Source: Novosphingobium sp. SG751A (GTDB lineage: Bacteria; Pseudomonadota; Alphaproteobacteria; Sphingomonadales; Sphingomonadaceae). From it: a stretch of DNA of 64,000 bases. The translations under genes and the position numbers were made by a program. Position 1 is the stretch's first letter; each line of letters opens with the position of its first letter. Location: positions 186,001 to 250,000 of the forward strand of contig NZ_JABGCB010000007.1 in the NCBI RefSeq assembly GCF_013149295.1. Reading direction: 5' to 3'. Below are positions 42,779 through 50,784 of the stretch, piece after piece. The notes under the pieces are model-generated. The model made no database searches, was not told the origin of the DNA, and worked only from the letters and a program-made list of their open reading frames with translations.

Positions 42779-43046
42779 CCCCCTCCTGTTCGATCATCTC
42801 CCCCATGATCGCACCCTTACGCCCTATCGTCCGTCAAACCGTACCGAGGGCGATATCTTCCATGCGCGGTGGTGCGCCGTCTGCGAGGCCGCCCGCCCTT
42901 CCCGCGAAGATCCCGATGCCGAACCCTGCATGATCGCCGTCTATACCGAAGCCTTCACCATCGATGATCCCAACTATCCCAAGGAATGGATCACCGACGC
43001 ACGCGGCCCCCGCTGCACCGCCTTTGTCGAGGAGGCCCGGCCATGA
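42771..43046 (+). CDS. Small hypothetical early protein
   Basis: 91 residues: PLLFDHLPHDRTLTPYRPSN, with RWCAVCEAARPSRE as a possible zinc knuckle and a C-terminal cysteine (GPRCTAF). Overlaps the ASCH gene by 8 bp. Unknown. Confidence 0.55.
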   Translation: MADPLLFDHLPHDRTLTPYRPSNRTEGDIFHARWCAVCEAARPSREDPDAEPCMIAVYTEAFTIDDPNYPKEWITDARGPRCTAFVEEARP

Positions 43047-43318
43047 CGCCAAGCGCAAAAAAGGCCGATGAAATTGAAAAATCGCTGCTGAAAAAGGTGG
43101 AGCGGCTCACCGAAACCATAGCTGGGCAGGCAAAGACCATCTCCACGCAAAAGCGCAAGATGGGCGAACTAGCGAACCGTGCCGATATCGCGGAGCGCAA
43201 TTCCGAACTGGCTGAACGCCAGTCCCGGTCCATTTCGACCGAACTAGGAAAAGCCCGCCGCAGAATTGCCGAACTTGAAAGCCTGATCGGAGGGACACTC
43301 TCATGTCGCGAATCCTGA
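43043..43318 (+). CDS. Coiled-coil early protein
   Basis: 91 residues, predicted to be one long helix: DEIEKSLLKKVERLTETIAG and RNSELAERQSRSISTELGKA. Heptad-like spacing through most of its length. Overlaps its neighbours by 4 and 16 bp. Unknown function. Confidence 0.6.
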   Translation: MTPSAKKADEIEKSLLKKVERLTETIAGQAKTISTQKRKMGELANRADIAERNSELAERQSRSISTELGKARRRIAELESLIGGTLSCRES

Positions 43319-43965
43319 TAGCTTTCGAGTTTAGCGGCACCGTCCGCCGTGCATTTTCCGCCCTCGGTTATGACGCATGGTCCTGCGACCTTCGCCGTGC
43401 CGAGGATGGATCAAACCACCACATTGTCGGCGATGTGCGCGATGTGCTGGATGATGGATGGGAAATGTTGATCGTGGCCCATCCCCCTTGCACCCGGCTC
43501 TGTAACTCTGGCGTCCGCTGGCTCACAGCCCCGCCACCGGGGCGCACACTAGCTGAAATGTGGGCCGAACTGGATGAGGGCGCCGCACTTTTTTCCACGG
43601 TCTGGAATGCCCCGGTTCCGCGCGTGGCGGTAGAAAACCCGGTCATGCATCGACACGCCAAAGAGCGGATTATGGGCTTTCGGCCTGCCGCCCAAAGCGT
43701 GCAGCCATGGGAATACGGTGATTGGGAAACCAAGCGCACCTGCCTCTGGCTGCGCGGCCTGCCCCCGCTCGTCCCGACCTATCGGACACAGGCCGATGCC
43801 CGGATGGCGCTTGGCCTGCCAGATGATGCTCGGCCACTGGCGCGGGTCCACCGCATGACACCCGGAGAAGACAGGGCCAAGGAACGGTCACGCTTCTTTC
43901 CCGGCATTGCAGCGGCGATGGCTCATCAATGGGGGCCTCTGCTCAACGAGAGGATCGCGGCATGA
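43303..43965 (+). CDS. C5-methyltransferase-like DNA modification protein
   Basis: 220 residues. It starts SRILIAFEFSGTVRRAFSAL, like motif I of cytosine-5 methyltransferases; then VGDVRDVLDD and MLIVAHPPCTRLCNSG (the PC of motif IV) and VAVENPVMHR (EN of motif VI). Target-recognition and motif X regions are short or missing, so activity is uncertain. The family is common in phages. It could be a minimal methyltransferase or act on another base. Confidence 0.7.
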   Translation: MSRILIAFEFSGTVRRAFSALGYDAWSCDLRRAEDGSNHHIVGDVRDVLDDGWEMLIVAHPPCTRLCNSGVRWLTAPPPGRTLAEMWAELDEGAALFSTVWNAPVPRVAVENPVMHRHAKERIMGFRPAAQSVQPWEYGDWETKRTCLWLRGLPPLVPTYRTQADARMALGLPDDARPLARVHRMTPGEDRAKERSRFFPGIAAAMAHQWGPLLNERIAA

Positions 43966-44750
43966 AGCCCGACTGCACCCGCTGCGACAACACCGGCCTC
44001 AAAGACTATGCTGGCTTCGGCATGGACCCTTGCGAATGCCGCCTGCCCGCGCATGCGCTCCCCGCGCCGGTCATCATCGGCCCGGCCACGCTCTATCTGG
44101 GCGATGCCTATACCATCCGGCCCGCGCTGGGCTGGATGGACGCCGATGTGATGGACCCGCCCTATGATTTCGATTGCTCCGGCGGCGGGAAATTCAGGGC
44201 AGAGCGGCAAGCATGGAACCAGATCCGCGAAGAAGGCCTTGATCAGGGCTTCGACCGCTCGATCATCAACCCGCTGCTCACCGGCGCGATGGTGGTCTTC
44301 TGTCACAACGATCAGTTGCCCGAGCTGCTCCGCGATCTGACCGGCCTCTTCCATCGCTTCTGCCTGCAAACATGGATCAAGCCCAACCCGGCCCCGATGC
44401 GCAACAAGCACTATCTGGCCGACACCGAACTGTTCATCCATGCGTGGAGCCGCGGATTCCACCCGGTGGGCGATCATCACGATATGCATCGCTGGCACAC
44501 CGCCAACACCATGCCCAGCAAGATCTGGGGCCACCCCACGGTCAAGCCGATATCGCTGATGGAGAAGATCCTGCGCAACATTTCCGGCCGCACCGTCTGC
44601 GATCCCTTCATGGGCACAGGAACCACCGGCATCGCGGCCCTGCGCACCGGAAAAAGCTTCATCGGCATTGAACGCAACCCGGCCCACTTCGAAACCGCCG
44701 TCCGCCGGATCACAGAAGAATGGGCGCGAATTCAACAGGAGGCGCCATGA
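43962..44750 (+). CDS. Beta-class N4/N6 DNA methyltransferase
   Basis: 262 residues. The catalytic DPPY comes first (DADVMDPPYDFDCSG) and the SAM motif late (VCDPFMGTGTTGIAAL, then KSFIGIERNPAHFETAVRRI), the beta-class order. An N-terminal knuckle (PDCTRCDNTGLKDYAGFGMD followed by CECR) may bind zinc. It methylates adenine N6 or cytosine N4 at an unknown site. Start overlaps the preceding stop (ATGA). Confidence 0.85.
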   Translation: MKPDCTRCDNTGLKDYAGFGMDPCECRLPAHALPAPVIIGPATLYLGDAYTIRPALGWMDADVMDPPYDFDCSGGGKFRAERQAWNQIREEGLDQGFDRSIINPLLTGAMVVFCHNDQLPELLRDLTGLFHRFCLQTWIKPNPAPMRNKHYLADTELFIHAWSRGFHPVGDHHDMHRWHTANTMPSKIWGHPTVKPISLMEKILRNISGRTVCDPFMGTGTTGIAALRTGKSFIGIERNPAHFETAVRRITEEWARIQQEAP

Positions 44751-44965
44751 CCCGACGCGCGATGATTCGCGAGGCTGACCTGCGCCGATTGGTAAAGGTG
44801 GTGATGCAGGAAGCCCCCGGCGCACGAATGACCGTCGATCTGGTTCAAAATCGGCTGCATTTTGTTCTTTCCGACAAGCCCACCGATGCGCCAAATGAGG
44901 ATAAATCGAATCCTCTGGACTGGCTGTTGAATGGAAATAACCCGCAAACCGGGGCGCCCCAGTAA
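44747..44965 (+). CDS. Small protein preceding the integrase
   Basis: 72 residues: MIREADLRRLVKVVMQEAPG then ARMTVDLVQNRLHFVLSDKP. It overlaps the methyltransferase by 4 bp and the integrase by 35 bp. Size and place would suit an excisionase-like partner, but no HTH is evident. Confidence 0.55.
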   Translation: MTRRAMIREADLRRLVKVVMQEAPGARMTVDLVQNRLHFVLSDKPTDAPNEDKSNPLDWLLNGNNPQTGAPQ

Positions 44966-46052
44966 GGAGCGCCTGCCGGAAAACGTCTCCTCCTACCTCG
45001 ATAGGCATGGCAAACGCCGCTACCGCTATCGGGTGAATGGCCAAAAGACCCATAATTTCAAAGAAACCTACGGCACTGCCGCGTTTGATGAGGAACTCTC
45101 CTCTCTGCGCAGCGGTGCCGCGCCTGTTTCAGGCGAACGCTATGAACGCGGCACCGTGGGCTGGGTGGCGGCGCGCTACCGCGCCAGCCTCACTTTCACC
45201 GGCGGCAAATCAGAACAGACCCAGCGCACCGCGTGGCTGATCCTTGAAAAATTCGTCGCGGAATTCGCGAAGTATCAGATAATCCATTTTCAATTCGATC
45301 ACATCGAATCGATCCTGAAACGGGCCGCGACAAAGCGCCCCAATGCCAAAGGCCGGATGATCGGTGGCCCCAGCGCGGCTAATAACCTCCGCAAGGAACT
45401 TCTCCCCTTCTTCGCCTATGCCATAAAGGCGCTTCGCCTCGAACGGGTGAACCCCGTTGAACAGGCCGATACGGTCAAGGTTCCCAAGGGAGGCTTCCAT
45501 AGCTGGAGCGAGGAAGAGATCGCCCAATACCGCGCGCACCACGCCCTGGGCACATCCGCGCGCCTCGCGCTGGAAATCTTCCTCTGGACCGCGCAGCGGC
45601 GCGGCGATGCGTCAACATTCGGGCCGCATCACCTTCGCGATGGCATGATCGAGGTCACGCCCGCCAAAACCGCGAACAAGACCGGCAAAACCATCTGGCT
45701 TCCCGTTGCCCCCCAATTGCTCGAGGCTATCGAAGCCATGCCCGTAGCAGCCGGTAAGACATTCCTCGCCACCGCCTTTGGCAATCCGTTCACGCGCGCC
45801 GGGCTTGGCAACAAAATGCGCGATTGGTGCAACGAGGCTTCGCTGCCCCACTGTGCCGCCCACGGCCTGCGCAAAGCCGCCGCGCGCCGCGCCGCCGAGC
45901 TGGGCGCCACCAATCAGGAATTAAAAGCGTTTGGGGGCTGGACGACCGACAAACAGGTGTCCGTTTACACAGAGGCGGCCAATCAAAAGAAGATGGCCAA
46001 ATCGGCCATGGCGCCGATGATCCAGTTCGATCTGGACAACCAAAAAACTTGA
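44931..46052 (+). CDS. int: Tyrosine-recombinase integrase
   Basis: 373 residues. The N-terminal arm-binding part is basic (RKPGRPSKERL; RHGKRRYRYRVNG). The catalytic domain shows Arg in FLWTAQRRGDAS, Lys in TPAKTANKTGKT, HxxR in AAHGLRKAAARRAAELG, Gly-Trp in KAFGGWTTDKQ and the nucleophile Tyr in VSVYTEAANQKKM. The gene ends 74 bp from the attR core, the usual place. It should integrate at the 3' end of tRNA-Trp and bind the TTTGGCTAACC arms. Confidence 0.93.
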   Translation: MEITRKPGRPSKERLPENVSSYLDRHGKRRYRYRVNGQKTHNFKETYGTAAFDEELSSLRSGAAPVSGERYERGTVGWVAARYRASLTFTGGKSEQTQRTAWLILEKFVAEFAKYQIIHFQFDHIESILKRAATKRPNAKGRMIGGPSAANNLRKELLPFFAYAIKALRLERVNPVEQADTVKVPKGGFHSWSEEEIAQYRAHHALGTSARLALEIFLWTAQRRGDASTFGPHHLRDGMIEVTPAKTANKTGKTIWLPVAPQLLEAIEAMPVAAGKTFLATAFGNPFTRAGLGNKMRDWCNEASLPHCAAHGLRKAAARRAAELGATNQELKAFGGWTTDKQVSVYTEAANQKKMAKSAMAPMIQFDLDNQKT

Positions 46053-46087
46053 ATTTGGCTAACCTTGCCTCAAAGGTTAGCCAAATT
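46052..46087. promoter_or_regulatory. Paired inverted arm-type sites at the right end
   Basis: A perfect 15-bp inverted repeat (AATTTGGCTAACCTT / AAGGTTAGCCAAATT, 6-bp loop) starting on the last base of the integrase stop. Each half contains TTTGGCTAACC, as at 8848 and 8900. It may also act as a hairpin terminating the integrase transcript, though no U-tract follows. Confidence 0.6.
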
Positions 46088-46125
46088 ATGCCGCCAAATA
46101 GCTGTAAAAGCTACCATAATTGGCG

Positions 46126-46144
46126 ACCCTGGCAGGAGCGGAGG
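46126..46144. other. attR core (19-bp direct repeat)
   Basis: ACCCTGGCAGGAGCGGAGG, identical to 8796-8814. Fifteen of the 19 bases are the 3' end of the tRNA-Trp gene, so the tRNA is kept intact after integration. Confidence 0.9.
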
Positions 46145-46205
46145 GACTCGAACCCACGGCCCTCGGTTTTGGAGACCGATGCTCTACCAACTGAGCTACA
46201 CTCCT
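46130..46205 (-). tRNA. trnW: tRNA-Trp (CCA anticodon)
   Basis: 76 bases including an encoded CCA. The acceptor stem pairs AGGAGTG with CGCTCCT; the D-arm reads GCTCAGTTGGTAGAGC; the anticodon loop is CTCCAAA with anticodon CCA; the T-arm contains GGGTTCGAGTCCC. The attR core overlaps its 3' end. It is the integration target of the prophage. Confidence 0.96.
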
Positions 46206-46359
46206 GCGGGAGACGCGCCTCTAGGGTAGGCTTGCGGCTTTGGCAAGTGGGCAATATGCGATGAGCGCGTATTTTTTCGTGGAAGCTCAAAGGCGGGGTT
46301 TGCGCTGTTTCTCCCTCTTCACGCCCGGATGAACAGAATGCTAGACAGGCCCGGTGACG

Positions 46360-47148
46360 ATGGAAAACCCAGATCTGATTGATCCTGCCCTCTTGCTGCT
46401 GGCCTATCGCGGCGGCGTGTTTCCGATGGCCGATTCGCGCGACGATCCCGAAATCTTTTGGGTCGAGCCCAAGCGGCGGGGCATCCTGCCGCTTGATGGC
46501 TTTCGCGTTTCACATTCACTGGCGCGCAGTTTGCGCCGCGAGAAATTCACCGTCACCTGCAATGCGGCCTTCGACCTTGTGCTGGACGCCTGCGCTGCGC
46601 CGCGCCGCGCCGAGGGCGACGACGGCGGCGAAACATGGATCAGCGCGCGAATCGCGGCCTCCTATCGCGAATTGCACCGGCTGGGCCATGCCCATTCGAT
46701 CGAATGCTGGATTGACGGCGCGCTGGTGGGCGGGCTCTATGGCGTTGGTTTCGAACGGGTCTTTTGCGGGGAAAGCATGTTCAGCCGCGTGCCCGATGCC
46801 TCAAAGGTTGCGCTGGCTTGGCTGGTGGCGGCGCTGCGCATCGGGGGCGCCGAATTGCTCGATTGCCAGTTCATCACCAGCCATCTGGCCTCGCTGGGCG
46901 CGGTGGAGATCCCGCAAAAGCGCTATCTGGCGATGCTGCGTGAAGCGATGCGGCCGAAAGAACCGGGCCTGCCGGTTCAGTCCGGGTTTTCGGGGCTGGC
47001 AGGCGCGGGGGTCGGCGTGGCCTCAACGCTCGGGGTGGCGCTGGCACTGCCCGATGCCTTCGATACGCTCTTGGGCGCGGCGAAATCGGCCGGGTTCTCT
47101 TCCTCGCCGGGGAAGTTCATCGCGCAATCCTTGACCCAAACGTCATAG
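46360..47148 (+). CDS. aat: Leucyl/phenylalanyl-tRNA-protein transferase
   Basis: 262 residues. Aat adds Leu or Phe to N-terminal Lys or Arg of proteins, marking them for ClpS/ClpAP. Signatures are LLLAYRGGVFPMADSRDDPE, IFWVEPKRRGILPLDGFRVS, HSIECWIDGALVGGLYGVGF and FCGESMFSRVPDASKVALAW. The family usually ends near LDCQFITSHLASLGAVEIPQ; here about 60 further residues follow, Gly- and Ala-rich, lying antisense to the 3' end of the DUF2155 gene. Start ATG 46360; a GTG two codons earlier is possible. Confidence 0.93.
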   Translation: MENPDLIDPALLLLAYRGGVFPMADSRDDPEIFWVEPKRRGILPLDGFRVSHSLARSLRREKFTVTCNAAFDLVLDACAAPRRAEGDDGGETWISARIAASYRELHRLGHAHSIECWIDGALVGGLYGVGFERVFCGESMFSRVPDASKVALAWLVAALRIGGAELLDCQFITSHLASLGAVEIPQKRYLAMLREAMRPKEPGLPVQSGFSGLAGAGVGVASTLGVALALPDAFDTLLGAAKSAGFSSSPGKFIAQSLTQTS

Positions 47149-47597
47149 ACCGGATGCTGAACCACGTTCAGCCCCGGCGAATTGCGGAACAGCCAACCCG
47201 AAAACACTTTCTGCCAGCGCAGGGGATCGGAGATCTGCGCGCGCTGCTCGACAAAGACCTGAACGAAGGCGCCGGTTTCCTGCGGGCGCTCCCAGGGCTG
47301 GGTCTTTTCGCAGCTCGACAGTTTGACCACGACATTGCCGATGCGCCGCGCCTCGCCCACTTTCAGGACGATATCCTGCTGCTCATTGTTGCGCTTGTTG
47401 AGCAGGCCCAGCGTGGCCACGCGATCCTTGACCGGGGTGCCGAACTGATTTTCAACCGCCTGAGCGGCGGCATTGCCCGCCACCGCCTTGGGCACGTCGG
47501 TGGCCTGCGTCTCGGGCTCGGACGAGCCGCCGCAGGCCGAAAGCGCGAAACATGCCAGCAAAATACCGGCGCCAGCCACCATCAGAGTCCGGCGCAT
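46977..47597 (-). CDS. DUF2155 lipoprotein-like protein
   Basis: 206 residues. N-terminal signal with lipobox (MVAGAGILLACFALSACGG), then the DUF2155 domain: TLGLLNKRNNEQQDIVLKVG, VVVKLSSCEKTQPWERPQET, FSGWLFRNSPGLNVVQHPVY and VWVKDC. The last 40 residues are Ser/Ala/Pro-rich. Function unknown; the gene commonly sits by aat and NDUFA12 in alphaproteobacteria, as here. Its 3' 172 bp overlap the aat 3' end on the other strand. Confidence 0.87.
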   Translation of the reverse strand: MRRTLMVAGAGILLACFALSACGGSSEPETQATDVPKAVAGNAAAQAVENQFGTPVKDRVATLGLLNKRNNEQQDIVLKVGEARRIGNVVVKLSSCEKTQPWERPQETGAFVQVFVEQRAQISDPLRWQKVFSGWLFRNSPGLNVVQHPVYDVWVKDCAMNFPGEEENPADFAAPKSVSKASGSASATPSVEATPTPAPASPENPD

Positions 47598-47605
47598 GGT
47601 ATCAA

Positions 47606-48004
47606 TCAGCCTTCAGGCGTCCAGGCTTCGTAGCCGGCCGCCTTGGCCTTGCCCGCGCCGCGCAGTTCGGGATGGGGCTGGTGGGCCTTGGCGGTGCCGG
47701 TAGCGTTGGGCGTATATTCGGTTTCCCAGATGCGGGGGGGCGGCAGATGGCTCTGCGGCACGGCGTCATAGGAATGGTGCAGCCAGCCATGCCATTCGGC
47801 CGGAACGCGGCTCGAATCATTGGCGCCATTATAGATCACCCAACGGCGCTCCATGCCCGCAAAGGGGCTGTTGGTGCCGGCCGGAACGACCTTCTTCGAG
47901 CGGTAATACTTGTTACCCTGAAAATCGGTGCCAACCTGTTCGCCGCCAAACTTGGTGTTGAGCCAGGTGCCGAAAGTGGAGCCGTTCCACCAGGTGAAGA
48001 GCAT
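47606..48004 (-). CDS. NDUFA12-family complex I accessory subunit
   Basis: 132 residues: WWNGSTFGTWLNTKFGGEQV, GNKYYRSKKVVPAGTNSPFA, RRWVIYNGANDSSRVPAEWH, GWLHHSYDAVPQSHL, all diagnostic of NDUFA12/B17.2. It is an accessory or assembly subunit of NADH:ubiquinone oxidoreductase at the inner membrane, found in alphaproteobacteria and mitochondria. It lies 8 bp upstream of the DUF2155 gene in one operon. Confidence 0.93.
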   Translation of the reverse strand: MLFTWWNGSTFGTWLNTKFGGEQVGTDFQGNKYYRSKKVVPAGTNSPFAGMERRWVIYNGANDSSRVPAEWHGWLHHSYDAVPQSHLPPPRIWETEYTPNATGTAKAHQPHPELRGAGKAKAAGYEAWTPEG

Positions 48005-48084
48005 TGCGCAAGTTTCCCTAAATTCAGGTCTGCCCGCGAACAGAATCCGCTAAGGCCAGTGACGTTTAGCGCCTAGCCCAAGGC

Positions 48085-48140
48085 GGGGGGGCAAGGCAAG
48101 GGCAAAGGGGGCAAGGGCAAAGGGGGCAAGGGCAAAGGGC
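48085..48140. repeat. Short tandem repeat, about 15-bp unit
   Basis: Roughly three copies of GGGGGCAAGGGCAAA after a degenerate copy, just downstream of recX. Likely prone to slippage; no coding role seen. Confidence 0.7.
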
Positions 48141-48155
48141 AGCATCCAAGGAACC

Positions 48156-48740
48156 CTATTCCTCGCGCGCTTCCTCGACCCAGTCCTGCGCGGCCTGTGG
48201 GTCGGCGGCCTCCAGAACGGCCCGCGCTGCGCCCATGGCGTGGCCTGCGCGCAGCATGGCGGCAACTTCCTTTTCGCGGCGGGCGCGGCGCTCCATCGGA
48301 TCATCGGGCATCGCGCGCCGCGCAAACGGCCCCAGCCCCCGCCGCCGCGCATAGGCCAGCGCCGCCTCACGCGCCTCCGCCTCACCCGGCATCACCTCGG
48401 CGCGAATATCCTCGTCAATCCCCGCCTGCCCCAGCGCCTGCGCGATCCGCCGCTGCCCCAATCCCCGCCGCAGCAGGCTGCCCGTCTTCATCCGGGCATA
48501 GCTTTCATCGTCAATATAGCCCAGCTCGACATGGCGGCCGACAATCGCGGCTACTGTGGCCTCGGGCGACTCATCCCCGGCCCAGCCGCGCTCGCGAAGT
48601 TTGCGCAGTAAGTAATCCTCCAGACGCCCCGCGCTGGTGGCGAAACGCGCGACATAGGCCAGCGCCATTTCCTCGATCCGGGCCGAATCGAGGGGCTTTG
48701 GGGCCATTTTGCGGCGATTGGGGCGCTCTGTATCATCCAT
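48156..48740 (-). CDS. recX: RecX-family regulatory protein
   Basis: 194 residues. RecX modulates RecA filaments. Visible helical repeats include EMALAYVARFATSAGRLEDY, LLRKLRERGWAGDESPEATV, VELGYIDDESYARMKTGSLL and LLRRGLGQRRIAQALGQAGI, the three-helix RecX pattern. Start ATG 48740; the long upstream frame is probably not translated. recA is not adjacent. Confidence 0.8.
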   Translation of the reverse strand: MDDTERPNRRKMAPKPLDSARIEEMALAYVARFATSAGRLEDYLLRKLRERGWAGDESPEATVAAIVGRHVELGYIDDESYARMKTGSLLRRGLGQRRIAQALGQAGIDEDIRAEVMPGEAEAREAALAYARRRGLGPFARRAMPDDPMERRARREKEVAAMLRAGHAMGAARAVLEAADPQAAQDWVEEAREE

Positions 48741-48852
48741 TGGCCATATTCGTGCCACAGTCGCGCGCCAAAGGGGACCCCCCGCGTCACCCGACTTGCG
48801 GGCCAGTTTCTGATGCCCTGTTGCCGGGGCATGACCCAAGACGGATTAGACC

Positions 48853-50625
48853 ATGACCGACGCCGCCGTGATCGAAGCGCCCACCGCCCTGATCCCCACG
48901 CCCAATATCTGCGCCCTGCCGCGCCGTTTCGGCGATTTCGCCACCTTTGGCGAGGCGCTGGATTATGCGGCGACCGGCACCCGCGGGCTGAATTTTCACG
49001 ATCCGCGCGGCAATCTGATCCGGCCCTATCCTTTCCGCGAACTGCGTCAGGATGCGATCGCCATGGCGCATCGCCTGATCGCGCGCGGCGTGAAGAAAGG
49101 CGACCGCATCGCTATGGTGGCCGAAACGGGCGCCGATTTTGCCGCGCTGTTCTGCGGCGTGATCTATGCCGGCGCATGGCCGGTGCCGCTGCCCTTGCCC
49201 ACCAGCTTTGGCGGCAAGGACAATTATATCGACCAGCTCGCCGTCCAATTGGCCAGCAGCGATCCCTCGTGGTTTTTCTATCCGCCCGAAATCGGCCATC
49301 TGGGCCTTGCCGCCGCGCAGGCGCATAATGCCAAGGGCGGGGCGTGCGAAGGGCTGAGCTGGGACATTCTGACCGCCGATCCGGTGGTGCCGGGCGAACT
49401 GCCGCAGGCCTCGGGCGATGACATCTGTTATCTGCAATATTCCTCGGGTTCGACGCGCTTCCCGCATGGCGTGGCCGTGACTCACGCCTCGCTGCTCAAC
49501 AATCTGCGCGGCCACGGTCTGGCCATGCAATTGCAGGGCGATGATCGCTGCGTTTCGTGGCTGCCGTGGTATCATGACATGGGGCTGGTCGGCTGCTTCC
49601 TCTCGGTCATCGCCAATCAGGTTTCAACCGATTACCTCAAAACCGAGGATTTCGCCCGCCGCCCGCTGGCATGGCTGGACATGATCACCCGCAATCCGGG
49701 CCATTCGATCTCCTATTCGCCCACCTTCGGCTATGACATCTGCGCCCGCCGCATTTCCAGCCAGAGCCATGTGGACGAGCGCTTCGACCTGTCGCGCTGG
49801 CGCCTTGCGGGCAATGGCGCGGACATGATCCGCCCCGATGTGATGCAGGGCTTCGTCAACGCCTTTGCGCCTGCCGGGTTCAAGGCCAGTGCCTTCCTGC
49901 CCTCCTATGGTCTTGCCGAAGCCACGCTCTCGGTCACGATCATGCCGCCGGGCGAAGGCATCCGCGTCGAACTGGTCGAGGAAGAGCGCCTGTCGGGCCA
50001 GCCGCGCGACCTGTCGCGCCCGGCCCGCTATCGCGCCATCGTCAATTGCGGCAAGCCGGTGCTGGACATGGAAATCGAGGTCCGCGACGGCTCGGGCAAG
50101 ATTCTTGCCCATCATCAGATCGGCAAAGTGTGGTGCAAGGGCCCCTCGGTCATGCACTCCTATTTCCGCGATCCCGAAGCCACGGCGGCCTGTCTGGTCG
50201 ATGGCTGGCTGGACACGGGCGACATGGGCTATCAGAACGCCGAGGGTTATCTGTTCATCGTCGGCCGCGCCAAGGACATGATTATCATCAACGGCAAGAA
50301 CCACTGGCCCCAGGATATCGAATGGGCGGTGGAACAGCTCCCCGGTTTCCATCAGGGCGACATTGCCGCTTTCAGCCTTGAGACCGACACCGGCGAGGAA
50401 ACCGCCGCCGTGCTGGTCCATTGCCGCGTGTCGGACCCGGCAGAGCGCCTGAAGCTGAAGAATGCCGTGGCCGAAAAGGTGCGCGCCATTCTGGGCCACC
50501 CGGCCATTGTCGAACTGGTGCCCCCGCGCACCCTGCCGCGCACGTCCTCGGGCAAGCTGAGCCGCGCCAAGGCCAAGAAGCTCTATCTGTCGGGCGAAAT
50601 CGCGCCGTTTGAACTGGCCGCGTAA
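48853..50625 (+). CDS. Fatty-acyl-AMP ligase (FadD32/FAAL-like)
   Basis: 590 residues. An ANL-superfamily adenylate-forming enzyme: DDICYLQYSSGSTRFPHGVA is the P-loop, SWLPWYHDMGLVGCFLSVIA is typical of the fatty-acyl-AMP ligase branch, YGLAEATLSVTIMP and DGWLDTGDMGYQNAEGYLFI follow, and the GRAKDMIIINGKNHWPQDIE hinge. FAALs pass acyl-AMP to acyl carrier proteins of lipid or polyketide assembly lines. No carrier protein or PKS lies nearby. Two hairpins follow the stop. Confidence 0.9.
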   Translation: MTDAAVIEAPTALIPTPNICALPRRFGDFATFGEALDYAATGTRGLNFHDPRGNLIRPYPFRELRQDAIAMAHRLIARGVKKGDRIAMVAETGADFAALFCGVIYAGAWPVPLPLPTSFGGKDNYIDQLAVQLASSDPSWFFYPPEIGHLGLAAAQAHNAKGGACEGLSWDILTADPVVPGELPQASGDDICYLQYSSGSTRFPHGVAVTHASLLNNLRGHGLAMQLQGDDRCVSWLPWYHDMGLVGCFLSVIANQVSTDYLKTEDFARRPLAWLDMITRNPGHSISYSPTFGYDICARRISSQSHVDERFDLSRWRLAGNGADMIRPDVMQGFVNAFAPAGFKASAFLPSYGLAEATLSVTIMPPGEGIRVELVEEERLSGQPRDLSRPARYRAIVNCGKPVLDMEIEVRDGSGKILAHHQIGKVWCKGPSVMHSYFRDPEATAACLVDGWLDTGDMGYQNAEGYLFIVGRAKDMIIINGKNHWPQDIEWAVEQLPGFHQGDIAAFSLETDTGEETAAVLVHCRVSDPAERLKLKNAVAEKVRAILGHPAIVELVPPRTLPRTSSGKLSRAKAKKLYLSGEIAPFELAA

Positions 50626-50632
50626 TGCGGTT

Positions 50633-50656
50633 GGCGTGACACATCCGTGTCACGCC
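50633..50656. terminator. Hairpin after the FAAL gene
   Basis: GGCGTGACAC / GTGTCACGCC, perfect 10-bp stem with 4-nt loop, directly after the stop. No U-tract. Confidence 0.4.
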
Positions 50657-50682
50657 TCGGCACCAGCCCTCTCCCTGTTTGC

Positions 50683-50710
50683 GGGGCGCAAGATTCAAGT
50701 CTTGCGCCCC
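50683..50710 (+). terminator. Rho-independent terminator of the FAAL gene
   Basis: GGGGCGCAAGA / TCTTGCGCCCC, perfect 11-bp stem with 6-nt loop, followed by GTTAGTCTTTCTT. Confidence 0.7.
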
Positions 50711-50784
50711 GTTAGTCTTTCTTGGCCCCGCGATAGAACTGCTTGCACTGGAAATTGCTGCGGCGCGGCACAACATCACGTGCC

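Noticed and set aside
43303..43965. Complete cytosine-5 methyltransferase with known specificity
   Set aside because: Motifs I, IV and VI are seen, but the recognition domain and last motif are short or missing; I keep only a family-level call.
48060..48140. CRISPR-like array at the G-rich tandem repeat
   Set aside because: Units are about 15 bp, contiguous and without spacers; it is a microsatellite.
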